64,000 nucleotides of DNA from Seiridium cupressi (taxonomy: Eukaryota > Ascomycota > Sordariomycetes > Amphisphaeriales > Sporocadaceae). The position numbers and the translations under genes were made by a program. Of this stretch, positions 47,293 to 59,601 are shown piece by piece. Every line of letters starts with the position of its first letter. The stretch's first letter is position 1. The notes under the pieces were generated by a model. It made no database searches and was not told where the DNA came from. It worked only from the letters and a program-made list of their open reading frames with translations. The stretch spans positions 1-64,000 of the forward strand of contig JARVKI010000053.1 of the NCBI GenBank assembly GCA_036674765.1. Direction: 5' to 3'.

Positions 47293-47903
47293 CGCTCGGT
47301 GCTAGATGAAATGCAAGCTATGATACTCTGCAGCTGTTGTGTTGTGTCTCGGGGGGGAGCGTATAGTATCGTTTATGGAGATCAGAATTGTTTTTTATCC
47401 AGCCACGCGCGTTCACAAGACTCAGAACTGTCACCAGTGGCTTTCCTTCAAGAGTGGAATGTGAGTCCTTTTACTGTACGCGCGATCTTCGAGGGTAGTA
47501 GTATTCCTCCGCGCAAAACCCGAGCCCGAGGTGAAGCGGGGCCTTGAGCACCCATATACAAAGACGCACCCAACGCAAAACCCCAACTACGATAAATGAC
47601 AAGCAATGCGGCGTGTATCTTCGCAAGATCTGTCCAAAGTGGAGAGCGATGCTGACTCAATCGAATCATACAGCGCAACCTCGCATTATGCGATGTAACC
47701 TCATCATAGAGCCCAGTTTTGAACCCCAATGCAAGTGCCGTGTCTCCCACTAGCTAGCAAACGAGGAGAATGACTTGGCCGTCGGGATAATGACGCTCTC
47801 TCTATTTCCGGCTTACTCTTCTATCTCGATTCATGTCCTACAGCATGGTTCCTGCTTTTATCTTGGATTTGTCCAAAATTATTTAGTACAAGACCGGAAC
47901 GCC
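47293..47903. other. Divergent promoter between the monooxygenase and the MFS transporter
   Basis: About 600 bp shared by two divergent genes, so co-regulation is possible. No defined binding site was recognised. The MFS frame extends upstream in frame to 47775, but the extension lacks typical features. Confidence 0.45.
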
Positions 47904-49842
47904 ATGTCCGCCCAACAGGCTGAAGATGAAATTGTCTATCAACAACAAGAGAAGGATGTCGGAGAGGGGGGAGCCGTCATGGAGAACATTGAGCATAGCG
48001 ACGGTAATCTTGGTGGAGGAGAAATGTTGAGTCTGAAGCTCGACAAACATGGCCTACCCCTCGTACCTCAACCGACCGAACGAAGGGACGATCCGCTAGT
48101 AGGTTAAGTATTTAGTTAACAGCTAGAATCGCGGACGTCCCTAACAGCTCTTCTACTAATAAGAGGTACAGAATTGGTCGCCGTCACTCAAATTGTTCGT
48201 CCTCTTGCAGGTCAGCTGGCTTGCGTTCTTGGGTCAGATGGCCGCTGCCATTATCAACCCAGCCTTTGTGCCGCTCAGCAAGGAATTTGATATCACTGTG
48301 GTGCAGGCTTCTTACGAGCTGACAGTGTACATCGTATCTGCTGGCATAGGCCCTCTTCTTACTGTACCTCTAACTAATGTATATGGCCGAAGACCGGTCT
48401 ATATTCTTGGCAACCTGTTGGCGGCGGTGACCAACATCGTCGCCGGATATTGTACCTCATGGGCTGGGCTCATGGTAACACGCGTATTCAATGGTATTGG
48501 CGCTGGCTCACCGCTTGCTATCGGACCAGCCACTATATGCGATATGTATTATTTACACGAACGTGGATTCTACATGGGTATATTCACGTTCTTTCTGACT
48601 AATGGGCCCCATGCAGCTTCATTGCTCGGTGGTTTCATAACACAAGACTTGGGATGGCGGTGGGCCTTCTTGATTCCTGTGAGTGCATTCGACATCTGAA
48701 TAACATGACTTCTTACGTGATATAACAGGGCTATATCCAACTTGCCACCATGGTGTTGACGCTTTTCTGCCTGCCAGAAACGATCTTCTCACGTCGGTCG
48801 CCTACTAATCGCCGCGAACGTACGTTCGTGGACCTCCTTCTCATGAAGCACTCTGGGTTGCAGGGTGCTAAGCTCCACTGGAAGGACTTTCTAAGACCTT
48901 TTTATATGCTCAAGTACATTTCGATCGTGGTTCCGGGCCTCTACTACATGACGGCATTCGGATTCGGCTCAGTGCTGTTCGCTACAACCGGCGCGAGTGT
49001 TTTTCGTGAATTATATAATTTTAACGTAGCACAGACCGGCATGTTGCTTAGCATTCCGCTTTTGATAGGATGTCTTCTCGGCGAAATGAGCGCGGGTTGG
49101 CTTACAGATCGGATGGTCTATCGATACGCTGAAGCTCACGGTGGTCGAAGGGAGCCAGAAGCGCGTATCGATGCGGTGCTGCTGGCTATCCTGTGTCCGA
49201 TTGGCATTATCATCGACGGTGTCTGTCTGTCGCACCACGAGACCACTTCTTGGGTGGGTGCGGCTTTTGGTATGGGGATTGCCAACTATGGGGTCCAAAT
49301 CGCCACTACGGTCACCTATGCCTACTGCACAGATGTTCGTGAAAACCCTCATAGTGTACCCCCAACATTGAACTGACTCGCGGCAGTGCTACAAACCCCA
49401 GAGCTCTGAGGTATCTAGCACTCTCAATGTCTTCCGTAGTATTTTCTCTATGACCATCTCGTTTTATGCGTAAGTAGTCATTGTATCTGTTGATAATGGG
49501 ATCCACTGACATATGGATGTCGATAGTATTCCGCTTGGTGAGGAAATAGGATACCAGTACGCCTGGCTCATTTTCGCATTGATCAACATTGCCTGTAAGC
49601 AACTTCCAGAGCCATTCTATGCTCTTTCCAGCTTTTTTGTGGAGTTACCGCTTCCTGATCGAGCGTTTCTGGTCATGAAATATGAGTCTTAACTCCCGAT
49701 AAATCGCCAAGCACGCTTAAGGAAGGAATCACTAACTTCAGGTGCTGTAGTGATGATTTCAATGACACTCCTGCGATTCTATGGTATCCGCTGGAGAAAC
49801 AGCGCTTGGCAGAAGCCCCCAGCCTTCCATAACGACTTATAG
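47904..49842 (+). CDS. MFS transporter (DHA1-like drug/metabolite efflux type)
   Basis: Exons 47904..48098, 48172..48678, 48729..49334, 49387..49469, 49527..49594 and 49742..49842, 519 aa. A hydrophilic N-terminus (Gln/Glu-rich, ~60 residues) ends in DDPLNWSPSLK, the entry motif of fungal DHA1 carriers. TM1 follows (LFVLLQVSWLAFLGQMAAA). The loop after TM2-3 carries NVYGRRPVYILGNLL (motif A-like). TM segments continue to the C-terminus, which ends WRNSAWQKPPAFHNDL, also typical. The last four exons are small, but every junction keeps the frame (e.g. YCTD-CYKPQSSEVSSTLNVFRS). It is predicted to export or import small organics by proton coupling. The substrate is unknown; its neighbours are two flavin oxidases. 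Confidence 0.9.
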
Positions 49843-51081
49843 TGGCCACTTTGATCTCCATGCTTGTGCTTGCTAGTAACCAGGTAAAACCGCCACCTGT
49901 GCCTGGGCAGACACGAGGCACATTACTAGCCTTGGGAAACGACACAGAGCCTGTATCTCTGTTTGGGGTGGATAAAATATGTTTATCAAACGTTAAAAGC
50001 AAAAAAGAATAAGATGATACGGCCTCAAAGTCTTGCTGACCACAAAAGATGCTTTCAGACCTGTTCAAAACCAAGGGTGCTATTGCAGAGGTCGGTCAGG
50101 TCATCAATCATTAGTTCAACTCATCCTTCTCTTTATCCAAGACATCAGAGTTCTAACTCATGGCGTTGAGATGCCTTTCTATGCTCGTTGGTGAGCGGAG
50201 GAGGGAGCTGGGCTTTGTCCCGATCACGCCAAACCTTTGAGTAGTGTAAATCATATCAAACAATTGACTCGGTACTGCCAGGACCTTATTTCCCTGTGAC
50301 ATGCACCTGTATATCTCATCATCGCCCGCTCTGAATGGACTGTGATGCATATGTCCCGAGGTAAGTTGATGTCTAGGGCAGAGCAGAAGTCTGCGTTGAA
50401 CCAGAGAATTGACTTGACTCATAGTTGTTTATTGACGGGGATATATTCCACTAATCAGCTGGGTATTTAGCACGTCAAATCAGCCCGGCGTGTCACTATA
50501 CGACGAAAGGGAAGAAAATGGCCCGGGGCGACTTGGCTGTTACACTTGATGTGCATTACTGCCAGCGTTGACCTCGACCTTGGTGAAAGACCCGGTTTAA
50601 AGGCAGCTATCGTGAGCGACTGGTATCATGATAGCAGGAGGATGCATGGCTATATCCGAATCGGATCGATCCCCGATGAGGGTGGATGCAACATCAGTAG
50701 GCGAGCTGCGCTAAAGTTTCCTTTACCATCCCCCATCCCCGCACACTGATGATGCTGAGTAACGACGCGGGCTCGTACCACCTGACCCTGGCAGGCTGAA
50801 ATCAAAGCACGTATCAAGATTTTCTCGCTATTCGCTCCTTGTCTTGAAAAACAAGGCTTTGTTGAGCTCGGTCCAAGGGTAAATTTACAGCAGAAATTCC
50901 TCCTTCCAAAAAAGGAGAGAAACTGATAGAGCTGTTGCCAATTTATTGACCATTTTTTTCATGATTGGTTTTGCTGACAAGCTCGGCGTTGCAGCACAAG
51001 AAAGCTTGGTACTTTGGCTTCCAGCAGCCTTCTCCTCAATCGACGGCCGCCACTGACTACGAGCCACCACGACGATCAGCC
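49843..51081. other. Intergenic, no gene seen (1.2 kb)
   Basis: 3' flank of the MFS gene and promoter of the FAD-linked oxidase. No recognisable coding sequence or element. Confidence 0.45.
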
Positions 51082-52834
51082 ATGTATGTCCAGCTGGTCT
51101 CCATTGTTCTGCTAGGGACAGCAGCTGCAGCTTCGTCCAATACTTCGGGGGGCTGTAAATGTTTCCCCGGCGATGCGTGCTGGCCTACGCAGAGTGACTG
51201 GGATCAGTTCAACAGCACTGTCGCAGGACGTCTGATCGCAACCGTTCCATTGGGGTCACCGTGCCATGATCCGATTTACGACGCAGAACTGTGCGCCGCT
51301 CTGCAAAGCCAATGGCTCTACCCTGGCATCCAGTAAGTCCACATTCATCTGCGACGCGAGAATAGGTAGCCCCCAACTGCCTGACTAACTGCCAAACAGC
51401 ATGGATTCATCCTCCTCAGTAATGGCACCCTTCTTTGCAAATCAGAGCTGCGATCCCTTCCAGCCAAGAGATCGCCCTTGCATACTGGGAAACTACGTAC
51501 AGTATGCCGTGAATGCCACTGGTCCTGATGAGATAGTTGCTGCTGTCAACTTCTCCAGGGAGAGAAACGTTCGGTTCGTGATACGTAATACTGGTCATGA
51601 TTATCTTGGGCGGTCGACTGGGGCAGGATCTTTAGCTATCTGGACACACCACCTAAAGATTATCGAGCCTCTGGACTGGGAAGATTGCGCCTACAACGGA
51701 AGGGCTCTTAAGCTAGGAGCTGGTGTTCTGGGATATGAGGCATTGACCGCAGCTCATGAGCTTGGGCTGGTCGTCGTCTCTGGCGAGTGTCCCACCGTGG
51801 GCGTTGCTGGTGGCTATACCCAGGGAGGGGGGCACTCAGCCCTTAGCACCGAATTTGGACTCGCTGCAGATAACGCCCTCTCCTTTGAGGTTGTCACCTC
51901 TTCCGGGAGTATTGTCACAGCTAGTCGCAAAGAGAACACCGATCTATACTGGGCTCTCTCTGGAGGCGGTGCAGGCAATTACGGAGTGGTTGTTTCAATG
52001 ACCGTCAAGGCTCACGCTGACACTGTTGTCAGCGGAGCCACGTTTACAATTGCGGCCAACGAAAATCAAACAGTAGATCGAATCTTCGAGGCTGTAGATG
52101 CCTACCACGAGAGTGTAATAGACATGGTGGACGCGGGCCTTATGGCCATCTACTTCTTTGGCACTGGATATATACAAGCTCCTGCCATTACGGCGTACAA
52201 CAAGACGCAAAACGAGCTCGAGGAGATCTTGTCGCCTTTCTTAGGGAAGATCCGCTCTCTTGGGCTAACCTTCTCCGTCACCTATACCGAGTTTTCCTCT
52301 TATTACGACCACTATGATCACTATTGGGGACCATTGCCTCTTGGTAATATCCTGGTCGGCACTGCACAATTTGGCGGACGCTTGATATTGAGGGATCAAG
52401 TCACCAAGTTTGGACAAGCAGCACGGGACATCGCCGCCCACGGTGTCACTTTCATTGGCGTCAGCACCAACGTGTCTCCGTTTGGCGGAGACAATGCTGT
52501 GTTGCCGGCATGGCGAGACACCGTCGTCCAGGTGACCCTGAATCTTCCCTGGAACTTCACTGTTCCATGGTCAGATGGCCTCGAGATACAGAAAAAGATG
52601 ACCGACGTGGTTATTCCTATCATCGAGGCTGCGACCCCAGGAAGTGGCGCGTACATGAATGAGGCTGATTGGAGACAACCTAATTTTCAGGAAGTTTTCT
52701 TCGGCAGCAACTATGAGAAGCTTCTGAGTATCAAGAACAAGTGGGATTCAACCGGGCTTTTCTACGCCGTTGACGCCGTTGGAAGCGAAGCTTATGCTGT
52801 GCAGGAGGACGGCCGCCTTTGTTCCACAACGTAA
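51082..52834 (+). CDS. Secreted FAD-linked oxidase, berberine-bridge-enzyme type
   Basis: Exons 51082..51332 and 51400..52834, 561 aa. A signal peptide (MYVQLVSIVLLGTAAAASS) is followed by a Cys-containing N-terminal segment (CKCFPGDACWP), the FAD-binding PCMH domain, and the BBE substrate domain. Both positions for bicovalent flavin attachment are present: His150 in RNTGHDYLGRS and Cys214 in SGECPTVGVAGGYTQGGGHS. Many N-glycosylation sequons are visible. The C-terminus ends in the usual DAVGSEAYAVQEDGRLC. Fungal relatives oxidise sugars or tailor alkaloids and polyketides in secondary-metabolite pathways. The substrate cannot be read from sequence. Location next to an MFS carrier and a flavin monooxygenase suggests a shared pathway (inference). 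Confidence 0.92.
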
Positions 52835-54569
52835 GAGCACGACCCGCAGCTTATGCTCTCAATGGATATTGGCTAAGTTTTCCTTCTAGTAGTCATGATG
52901 GCAGTGTTCATCATCTGGAACTTTGATAGTATCCTAACCAAACCAACTTTCCGAATGCGCAAGCAATCACTATCACTGTTGTTCAGCACTACGCTCAGTG
53001 GATGTTGCGCAATAAAGATATTCGAGGACATGCAAGAAAGAGCGTGGTGAAGAACTCCTAAAAGTTATGCGTAAGAATATCGAAGGCTGCTCGGTCTACC
53101 CATCTGACCGTCAACACCAGAAGTCTTAGTTAAGGGTGCCAGCTCATTCGAACCACGCGAAGCACCATCAACTTATACTATAATGTTTGTCCTTGAACTA
53201 TTGATGTAGAGTGTAAGGGTACTCATATGAATAGTTGTTGCGCTGAGGAGGGAATCCTCTCCAGCGCTCCAGTCTAGATACTTATATACATGGCGCACGG
53301 GCCATATGGTCCGTGCACGAACTCCTGTCACATGACCGTGACATAGAGGGAGCCTTGAAACCTGATAATAAACATCGTCAAGGATTTTTTTTCTTTTCTA
53401 AAATGAGGGAAAAGCTTTATTTGGGAAGATCGTGTGACAAAAGCATCCGATTCCCAGGTCTTTCCCGATATTACAGGTTATCAGCGACAATGGCAGCAAT
53501 TAGTACCTGAAAGATATTTGGCCTTGAAAAGAATAGATAAAATAAACTGAACGGAATATAAGGAGGTGGTCGAATTAGAACGGTCATAAAACGAGGCCTC
53601 AGCTACTATGGTACTCATTGTGATCACACGGATGTCTCGGGCAGTAAATGAAAGTCACCATCACGGGTTGACCTGCACTCGCCCTGAGCAATAGATGGTG
53701 CGTAAGATATGTAAAGTAAATCAATGCATCGACCGAAGGGCTAGACATGAGTTTCAAGGGAGCGACGATGCTCTCCGCGTCTCCCGATTGGCAAACATGC
53801 CGTTGGCAGCCCTCCCGATAATTGCTCGTTACGAGTGCGGCGTGGTTCGCCTACGAATCTGTCAGGTTGTCATGGCTTTAGGTTGTTTCAGAGAAATAAG
53901 TGCTGGGGTCGCGGCCCCACCAAAGCCCCTGTTGTTCCTCAACCGCGGGTCAGCCGCATCCTCTGTTTCGTCCCAATTTCTGATTGGTAGATGATTGAAG
54001 TACCGTACAAACTTGGCGCCCCAGATATGAGAACCCCTTCGTGCTTGCGAGCAACGCGCGAGTCACACACATTGCGGCTCATGTTGCCTGAAGCTTTTAT
54101 CATGACCATGAAAATCAACCAGAGCATTTCAGGAGCAGGAAAACCAGAGTGCGCCAGACAAGCCGTGGAATCATATACGTTCGGCTCTAACGAGTGGAGT
54201 ATATAAGCACACACTTCGGAGACCAAACCGAAGAAACCATCCAATTTGACTGGGGTTGCGGCGATTTGACTAGGGTACCATTTTCATTTATGGAATGGTG
54301 TCGTCTGAACTTGAGTGCACTCCATCAAGACGATGGATCGTCACCAGGGATTCGTCCTATGCAGTATCCCCTTCATCAAAATGCTGTCCCTCTTTCGGCG
54401 CAGGGAGACCGCCGAGAATGGGGTTCAAGGAACAAGCTCTGGTACAATATAAACATCCGTCTTGGCCTGCTTGGCCAACATGCCGATCTCTCTTGAGCCT
54501 CATTGCCAATCCATCCTTATCAGGAATCTACCTTCACTTTTAGTCTTTCTTTGACCTTCATTCGTTACC
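52835..54569. other. Intergenic, 1.7 kb, promoter of the pectinase
   Basis: No gene recognised. It ends with the GH28 promoter, containing AT-rich TATA-like sites near 54201 and 54448. Confidence 0.45.
54447..54453 (+). promoter_or_regulatory. TATA-box candidate for the GH28 gene
   Basis: ATATAAA about 120 bp upstream of the GH28 start codon, a normal distance for a fungal gene with a short leader. A second candidate, TATATAAG, lies at about 54200-54208. Confidence 0.45.
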
Positions 54570-56277
54570 ATGCGTTCGTTTCTTCTGACCGCAGCCGTGC
54601 TGCCGGTCGCGGTTTTGGGATGTTCCAACCCGAACACCGATGCTTGCGCCGGAGCCTTTGTCAGCTCATCGGCTGAAGCTGCCAGCTTCTGCGCTACATG
54701 GACCGCAGCCGCCATCACCGAGACCACAGGTGTTCCGGAGGCCTTCGGCTCCGCTTGCGGCTATAAGACCAAAAAGCTGTCCACTGCCTGCGCTTGCTAT
54801 GTTACTGGCTCCGTCGCCGCAACCCCGGCTTCGTCTGCCGCTGCCAAGACTACCACAACTGGTACATTGAAGACCTCAACGGGCTCGCTCATTAGGAGCT
54901 CCGCTGCAGCCTCGTCCGTCCGGGGCTCGTCAGTCCGAGCCTCTTCTGCTGTAGCCAAGACGACTTCCAAGGTCGCTACCACGTCCAAACTGGCCTCGAC
55001 CTTGGCAACTTCGACCAAGGCCCGGGCAACGACCTCTGCGGCGGCTGCTACTAGTGCTGCTGCCGTGGCCGCAGACGCGGACGCCTGTACGGTGACCGCT
55101 TATGCGGATATCTCCTCCGCTGTCGCCTCGTGCACGAACATTGTTCTTTCGGGTATCTCTGCACCTGCCTCCAGCACCATCGACCTGCAAGCTCTTCAGA
55201 CTGGCGCCACTGTCACCTTTGCTGGCACTACTTCTTTTGGTTACACAGAGGACTCGGACTTTGACCCTATGGTGATATCTGGCCATGATATTACCATCAC
55301 CGGTGCTGATGGTCACGTTATCGACGGAAACGGCCAATCTTACTGGGACGGAGAGGGATCTAACGGCGGCTCCGACAAGCCAGACCACTTCATTGTCGTG
55401 AAGAAGGTCTATAACGGCAAGATCACCAACTTGAACATCCAGAACTGGCCCACCCACTGTTTCTATGTAAGTCCAAAACCATGGTCCACGTTCTTCATGC
55501 CTCAGTTTTGTAGAATACAAGATCAAAATCAGTATTCCTCAGGCGATGTTGAACAAACACAATGTTTCTATTCGCCTCCAGAAAGATGAAGGAAAACTGA
55601 CAGTGTTTTTTCTAAACTAGATCAATGGTGTCCAGGGTCTAGAAGTCACTGGTTTGACCCTAGACAATTCCGCCGGTGATGAGCCCAACGATGCCAGTGG
55701 TGACGATCCTGCCGCTCACAACTCCGACGGCTTCGATATCTCAAGCTCGGACACTGTCACCCTTGACAACATCAAGGTTTACAACCAGGATGACTGTGTT
55801 GCGGTCACATCGGGATCCAACATCATCGTCAACAACATCTATTGCTCCGGCGGGCACGGTTTGTCTATTGGCTCTATTGGTGGCAAGAGCAACAACACTG
55901 TTTCCGGTGTCACTTTCTCCGACTCCGTTCTCGTCAACTCGTCCAATGGCTGCCGTATCAAGTCCAACTCGGGCGAAACTGGAACTGTGGAGAACGTGAC
56001 TTACCAAAACATCACCATGAGTGGTATCACCGACTATGGTATTGATGTACAACAAGACTACCTGAACGGCGGCCCAACTGGTGAGCCTACCAACGGCGTT
56101 ACCATCTCCGGTATTTCCTTCATCGACGTGACCGGCACCACTACGGGTTCCGACGCCTACGACTACTACGTCCTTTGCGGTGATGGCAGCTGCAGCGACT
56201 TCTCTTACTCGGGCGTCAGTATCACTGGTGGGGACGAGTCCTGCAACTATCCCAGCACCGGATGCCCATCCACTTAG
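54570..56277 (+). CDS. Secreted GH28 polygalacturonase with an N-terminal Cys-rich module
   Basis: Exons 54570..55466 and 55621..56277, 517 aa. A signal peptide (~1-17) is followed by a Cys-rich module (~18-85; CSNPNTDACAGAF ... FCATW ... KLSTACACYV), a Ser/Thr/Ala-rich linker (~85-165) likely to be heavily O-glycosylated, and a GH28 right-handed beta-helix. All family catalytic residues are present: Asp335 in NSDGFD (the common form is NTDGFD), Asp356 and Asp357 in QDDC, His378 in GGHG, and Arg411 and Lys413 in RIK. It should hydrolyse polygalacturonan in plant cell walls. The layout resembles endo-acting enzymes but the extra module is not part of the standard short endopolygalacturonase. 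The intron falls at a conserved strand (HCFY-INGVQGLEV). Confidence 0.95.
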
Positions 56278-56568
56278 CTGGATTTATGAAGTAATAACTG
56301 GATATGGGTTGGGATTTTCGATTTGTATATATTTTGTGCTTGATGTCTTTTTGAAAGGCCCCGGCGTGGCCTGGTTCGCTTCTAGCAATAAATACCCTGA
56401 GTCTATTCTTCGAGCACTTGATCTCATCTACCAGTTTTCATGCCTCGTGAATCCGTCCACAACAAGTATTCTGCGACAAGTGCATTGTTCTTGGTCCATG
56501 TTCCCCGTGCCTCAGCAATCGTATCTCGGCGTGCCTTCTTGGCCGGCAATGCACCAACCATCTACAAA

Positions 56569-57723
56569 CTATAGGACCAGGAACTCCGACTCCGGGTCAA
56601 TCTCTCTATAATACGCCTCGGCGTCGGGCCACCCGATGCGGTCGTACTCGTAGTACACCCACTCCGGCTTCCGATGTGTCTTCAACGCCGATTCTTGCTG
56701 CTCTGCCGCGAACTTCGCAGACCAAGGGATAAACTTGGGCCAACTGGCTGCTTGGTAATGTGCCGACAAGAAACTCTGCCACTTCATAAAACTCTTGATC
56801 GGTGGCTTTCTTTGCCGATATCTGTATATAAAGTCAAAGTCCTCGGTCGAATCACGATATGTGCAACTGTCGTAAATGTGCGAGCGAGCCGTGTTGCACT
56901 TGGGGCATCCATAGATCTCCCCATGCTCATCCACGGGGCCAACACAGTCTCTAACCGTGTGTCCGGGACGCTTACAGTTGCCACATATCGTGTCGGGCAA
57001 CGGTAGGAACATCCTGGTGTCCAATGTTATTTTTGACCTGGGTCTTCCACCTTTTGTTCTACCTCCTTCCGTATTGCGCCGTATGGATGTCCTTTGCTCA
57101 CGGCTAATTAGATTAGAATCAGAAGCATTCGGATCGATATGATCTAAGAAGCTGCTGCCGGTTCGCGCGGGTGAGATGTGTGGAACTTTTGATGACTTGT
57201 AGACTTCTTGGACCATAGGCGTTATAGGAGAGACCTTGGAGACAGCAATCTCAAGAAATTCGTCCTCACGTGCGGTCATCAAGTTGAATAGTGAATTCTC
57301 TGTCATGGTGACAAGTGTGGATCCGTTATGTTGAAGGGAAATGCTTCTTCCCAGAAGATCATGAAATATTCCTAGTCTCTCCCAATTCTCATTATCGACT
57401 GTCTTTCGCAACTCCAACGGAGCCATGTTCAGTTGGCCACATTCTGCATCGCGGGTGCTGTCTGCGCCTAAGAGATCAAGATGTCCTTCCATGGAGAATC
57501 CAATTTCCATGATTGTTTCGATGACAGAGAACATTGCAGCTTGACGTCGCGACCACATGACCACGCATGCGGCTGCGAAGATCAAACAAAGAAGACCACT
57601 CAATTCTCTTTGCTTCAGCTCGCTGAAATTACAATGGCAATGAATGTTACAATATGGTATCCAGACGAAAAAGGTCATGCACGTATTTGTAACAGCAACA
57701 TCGAACAGCTGAACACTGATCAC
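56569..57723 (-). CDS. Zinc-knuckle (CCHC) protein of unknown function
   Basis: Single open frame of 384 codons. The first ~60 residues, which include a hydrophobic stretch (ELSGLLCLIFAAACVVMW), may be non-coding, since later Met codons at MFSVIET or MEIGFSMEG are equally good starts. The centre has a basic segment (RTKGGRPRSKI) and one CCHC knuckle, CGNCKRPGHTVRDC (~245-258), followed by a further Cys pair (GCPKCN). The C-terminal ~110 residues are aromatic-rich (FDFIYRYRQRKPPIKSFMKW, KPEWVYYEYDRIGWPDAE). It is probably nucleic-acid-binding. It lacks any reverse transcriptase or integrase motif, so it is not obviously a retroelement gag. It is convergent with the pectinase gene, 291 bp apart. 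Confidence 0.65.
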   Translation of the reverse strand: MISVQLFDVAVTNTCMTFFVWIPYCNIHCHCNFSELKQRELSGLLCLIFAAACVVMWSRRQAAMFSVIETIMEIGFSMEGHLDLLGADSTRDAECGQLNMAPLELRKTVDNENWERLGIFHDLLGRSISLQHNGSTLVTMTENSLFNLMTAREDEFLEIAVSKVSPITPMVQEVYKSSKVPHISPARTGSSFLDHIDPNASDSNLISREQRTSIRRNTEGGRTKGGRPRSKITLDTRMFLPLPDTICGNCKRPGHTVRDCVGPVDEHGEIYGCPKCNTARSHIYDSCTYRDSTEDFDFIYRYRQRKPPIKSFMKWQSFLSAHYQAASWPKFIPWSAKFAAEQQESALKTHRKPEWVYYEYDRIGWPDAEAYYREIDPESEFLVL

Positions 57724-58505
57724 TGCTCAGAATCCCAACAGCCTGGCGCAATTCGTCCGCGCAAAGGATGCTCTTCCATAGTTGGCGCCACCACGTTCAA
57801 GGGACCAAATATGGCTATTCAACTCGACTCTATTGGATTTGCTCCTGATTAAGGTCAGCCTTCGAAGACACGTGTGAAGGATGTTTCGTTAGAACACGGT
57901 CTCGGAACGGAGCTGTGGTTCTAGAAGCAGTCAGGCATTTTGTGTGCTAGGTTATAGTGATACCTAAGGCCGAGGTTGTTATATTAATGACGTAGTGTTT
58001 GCCTGTAAATTGCAAGTTCCGGAACTCGCTCGTGACAGTGAGACTCTTGACAACTATATTTCTAGAGATGGCTTGAAATCTTGATGTTTTGCCCCTTGGG
58101 AATTGTCATTTGTAAGATCTGAAACTACATGTATCAATTGATCAATTGGGCGAGGCATAGGCGCGCGGAAACAAGTCGGCTAAATTCAGGTCCAAAGTGG
58201 ATGCCCAAGTGGCACGTGCACCTGGTCGCATCCGGCTCTACGTTGTGAACGTTTGTTTGATAGCAGCTCAAGATCTCCAACTCGACACCTTTTTTCGTCT
58301 TCTGTTCCCAGTCGCCCCAATTCGTCCACGCAATCTCCCTCGGGGGCGATTCACTGTTACCTCGCCAGTGTAACGCTCCAGTGGTTTCATTCACTTGACA
58401 ACCAGAAACAAGGATCTCGCCCGACCGCGACGCTCGGCCACCCTTGCGATTCTCAACTCGTTCCGGCTGCATTCCAGACCCGAGTCTACAGACAACGACG
58501 TCACA
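57724..58505. other. Divergent promoter region between the zinc-knuckle gene and TFIIS
   Basis: About 780 bp. ORFs on both strands are chance-like. It should contain the two promoters. No element was recognised. Confidence 0.45.
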
Positions 58506-59601
58506 ATGCCCATGGATGCGCGAGAACTGTCGCAGCGTATCAAGACGCTGACGACATCGGTCCAGAAGAATGACCCGCCTGCCGATATTCTTGCGCAATT
58601 GGAACTGATCAAGAAGGAGCCGGCGCCGACTGAGGAGATCTTACGGGTGAGTTTGCGATGCCCTACTCCTCCTGTGATGCTCTCGAGTTTCCCGCCAACG
58701 TCAACGACGGCATATATCCCCTTACAGGAAGCTTAGTTCCATAATGGCCTCTAGTACTGACGCTTGCTTCTCAGAGCACAAAGGCAGGCGTTGTTATTGC
58801 CAAGCTTAACAAGAATGCGGACAAGGACATCGCCAAGGTAGCTTCGGATATCGTTGTCAAATGGCGAAGGAGTGTGGAGGCCGAGAAGAAAGCGCGAGCA
58901 GGCAAGAGTCATCCGTCCCCGTCGCCGGCCCCCGCCACCAAACCTGCCTCGCCTGCACCGAAAGTGTCCGGCGGCCCGAAGAAGAAGTTCGAGGGCGATG
59001 CCGAAAAGCGCACGTTCAAGACCGAAGGCGTTGATATCAGCCGGATCGGTGTGGAGGTTCGTGATAGCTGTATCGGCTTGATTTATAATGGTTTAGCCTA
59101 CCGTTCCTACGAACCTGCCGAGCTCGTGCTTCAACGCGCCATGGAGGTCGAGAACGCTGCGTTCAAGTTGTTTAAAGGGGCGAGTAACGACTACAAGGGC
59201 AAGATCCGATCGCTTTTCCAGAATCTCAAGGGCAAGACCAACGCTGAGCTGGGCCAAAGCGTCATTTCTGGCGACATAACTTCAGAACGCTTTGTCCGTA
59301 TGTCTGGCCCAGAGCTCATGTCCGCTGAACAACGTAAGATCACCGCCGAACTCGAGAAGGAAAACATGAGCAAGGCGCAGGTACCCATGGCGGAGAAGAG
59401 TGTCAGCGAGGAACTCACGTGCGGCAACTGCAAGCAGAAGAAGGTCAGCTACACGCAAGCGCAGACACGAAGTGCTGATGAGCCGATGACGACGTTCTGC
59501 GAATGCATGAACTGCGGCAAACGCTGGAAGGTAAGGATTCCATCGTCGTCCCCAATGGAGTATGTGCATGCATACTTACACTTCTGTTTCAGTTCTCGTA
59601 G
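58506..59601 (+). CDS. DST1: Transcription elongation factor TFIIS
   Basis: Exons 58506..58646, 58775..59530 and 59593..59601, 301 aa (299 aa from the second Met at 58512). The N-terminal LW/domain I is MDARELSQRIKTL ... AKVASDIVVKWRRSV. A Pro/Ala/Lys linker is followed by the central three-helix domain II (RDSCIGLIYNGLAY ... FQNLKGKTNAELGQSVISGDIT). The C-terminal zinc ribbon has CGNCKQKKVSYTQAQTRSADEP and CMNCGKRWKFS. The invariant acidic pair that enters the RNA polymerase II funnel reads Asp-Glu in RSADEP. The final exon encodes only Phe-Ser-stop, a tiny three-codon exon that completes the ribbon exactly. The factor stimulates transcript cleavage by stalled Pol II. Confidence 0.96.

Noticed and set aside
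56569..57723. Retrotransposon gag because of the CCHC knuckle
   Set aside because: No reverse transcriptase, protease or integrase motifs and no long terminal repeats were seen nearby. The single knuckle with the aromatic C-terminus is not gag-like overall.
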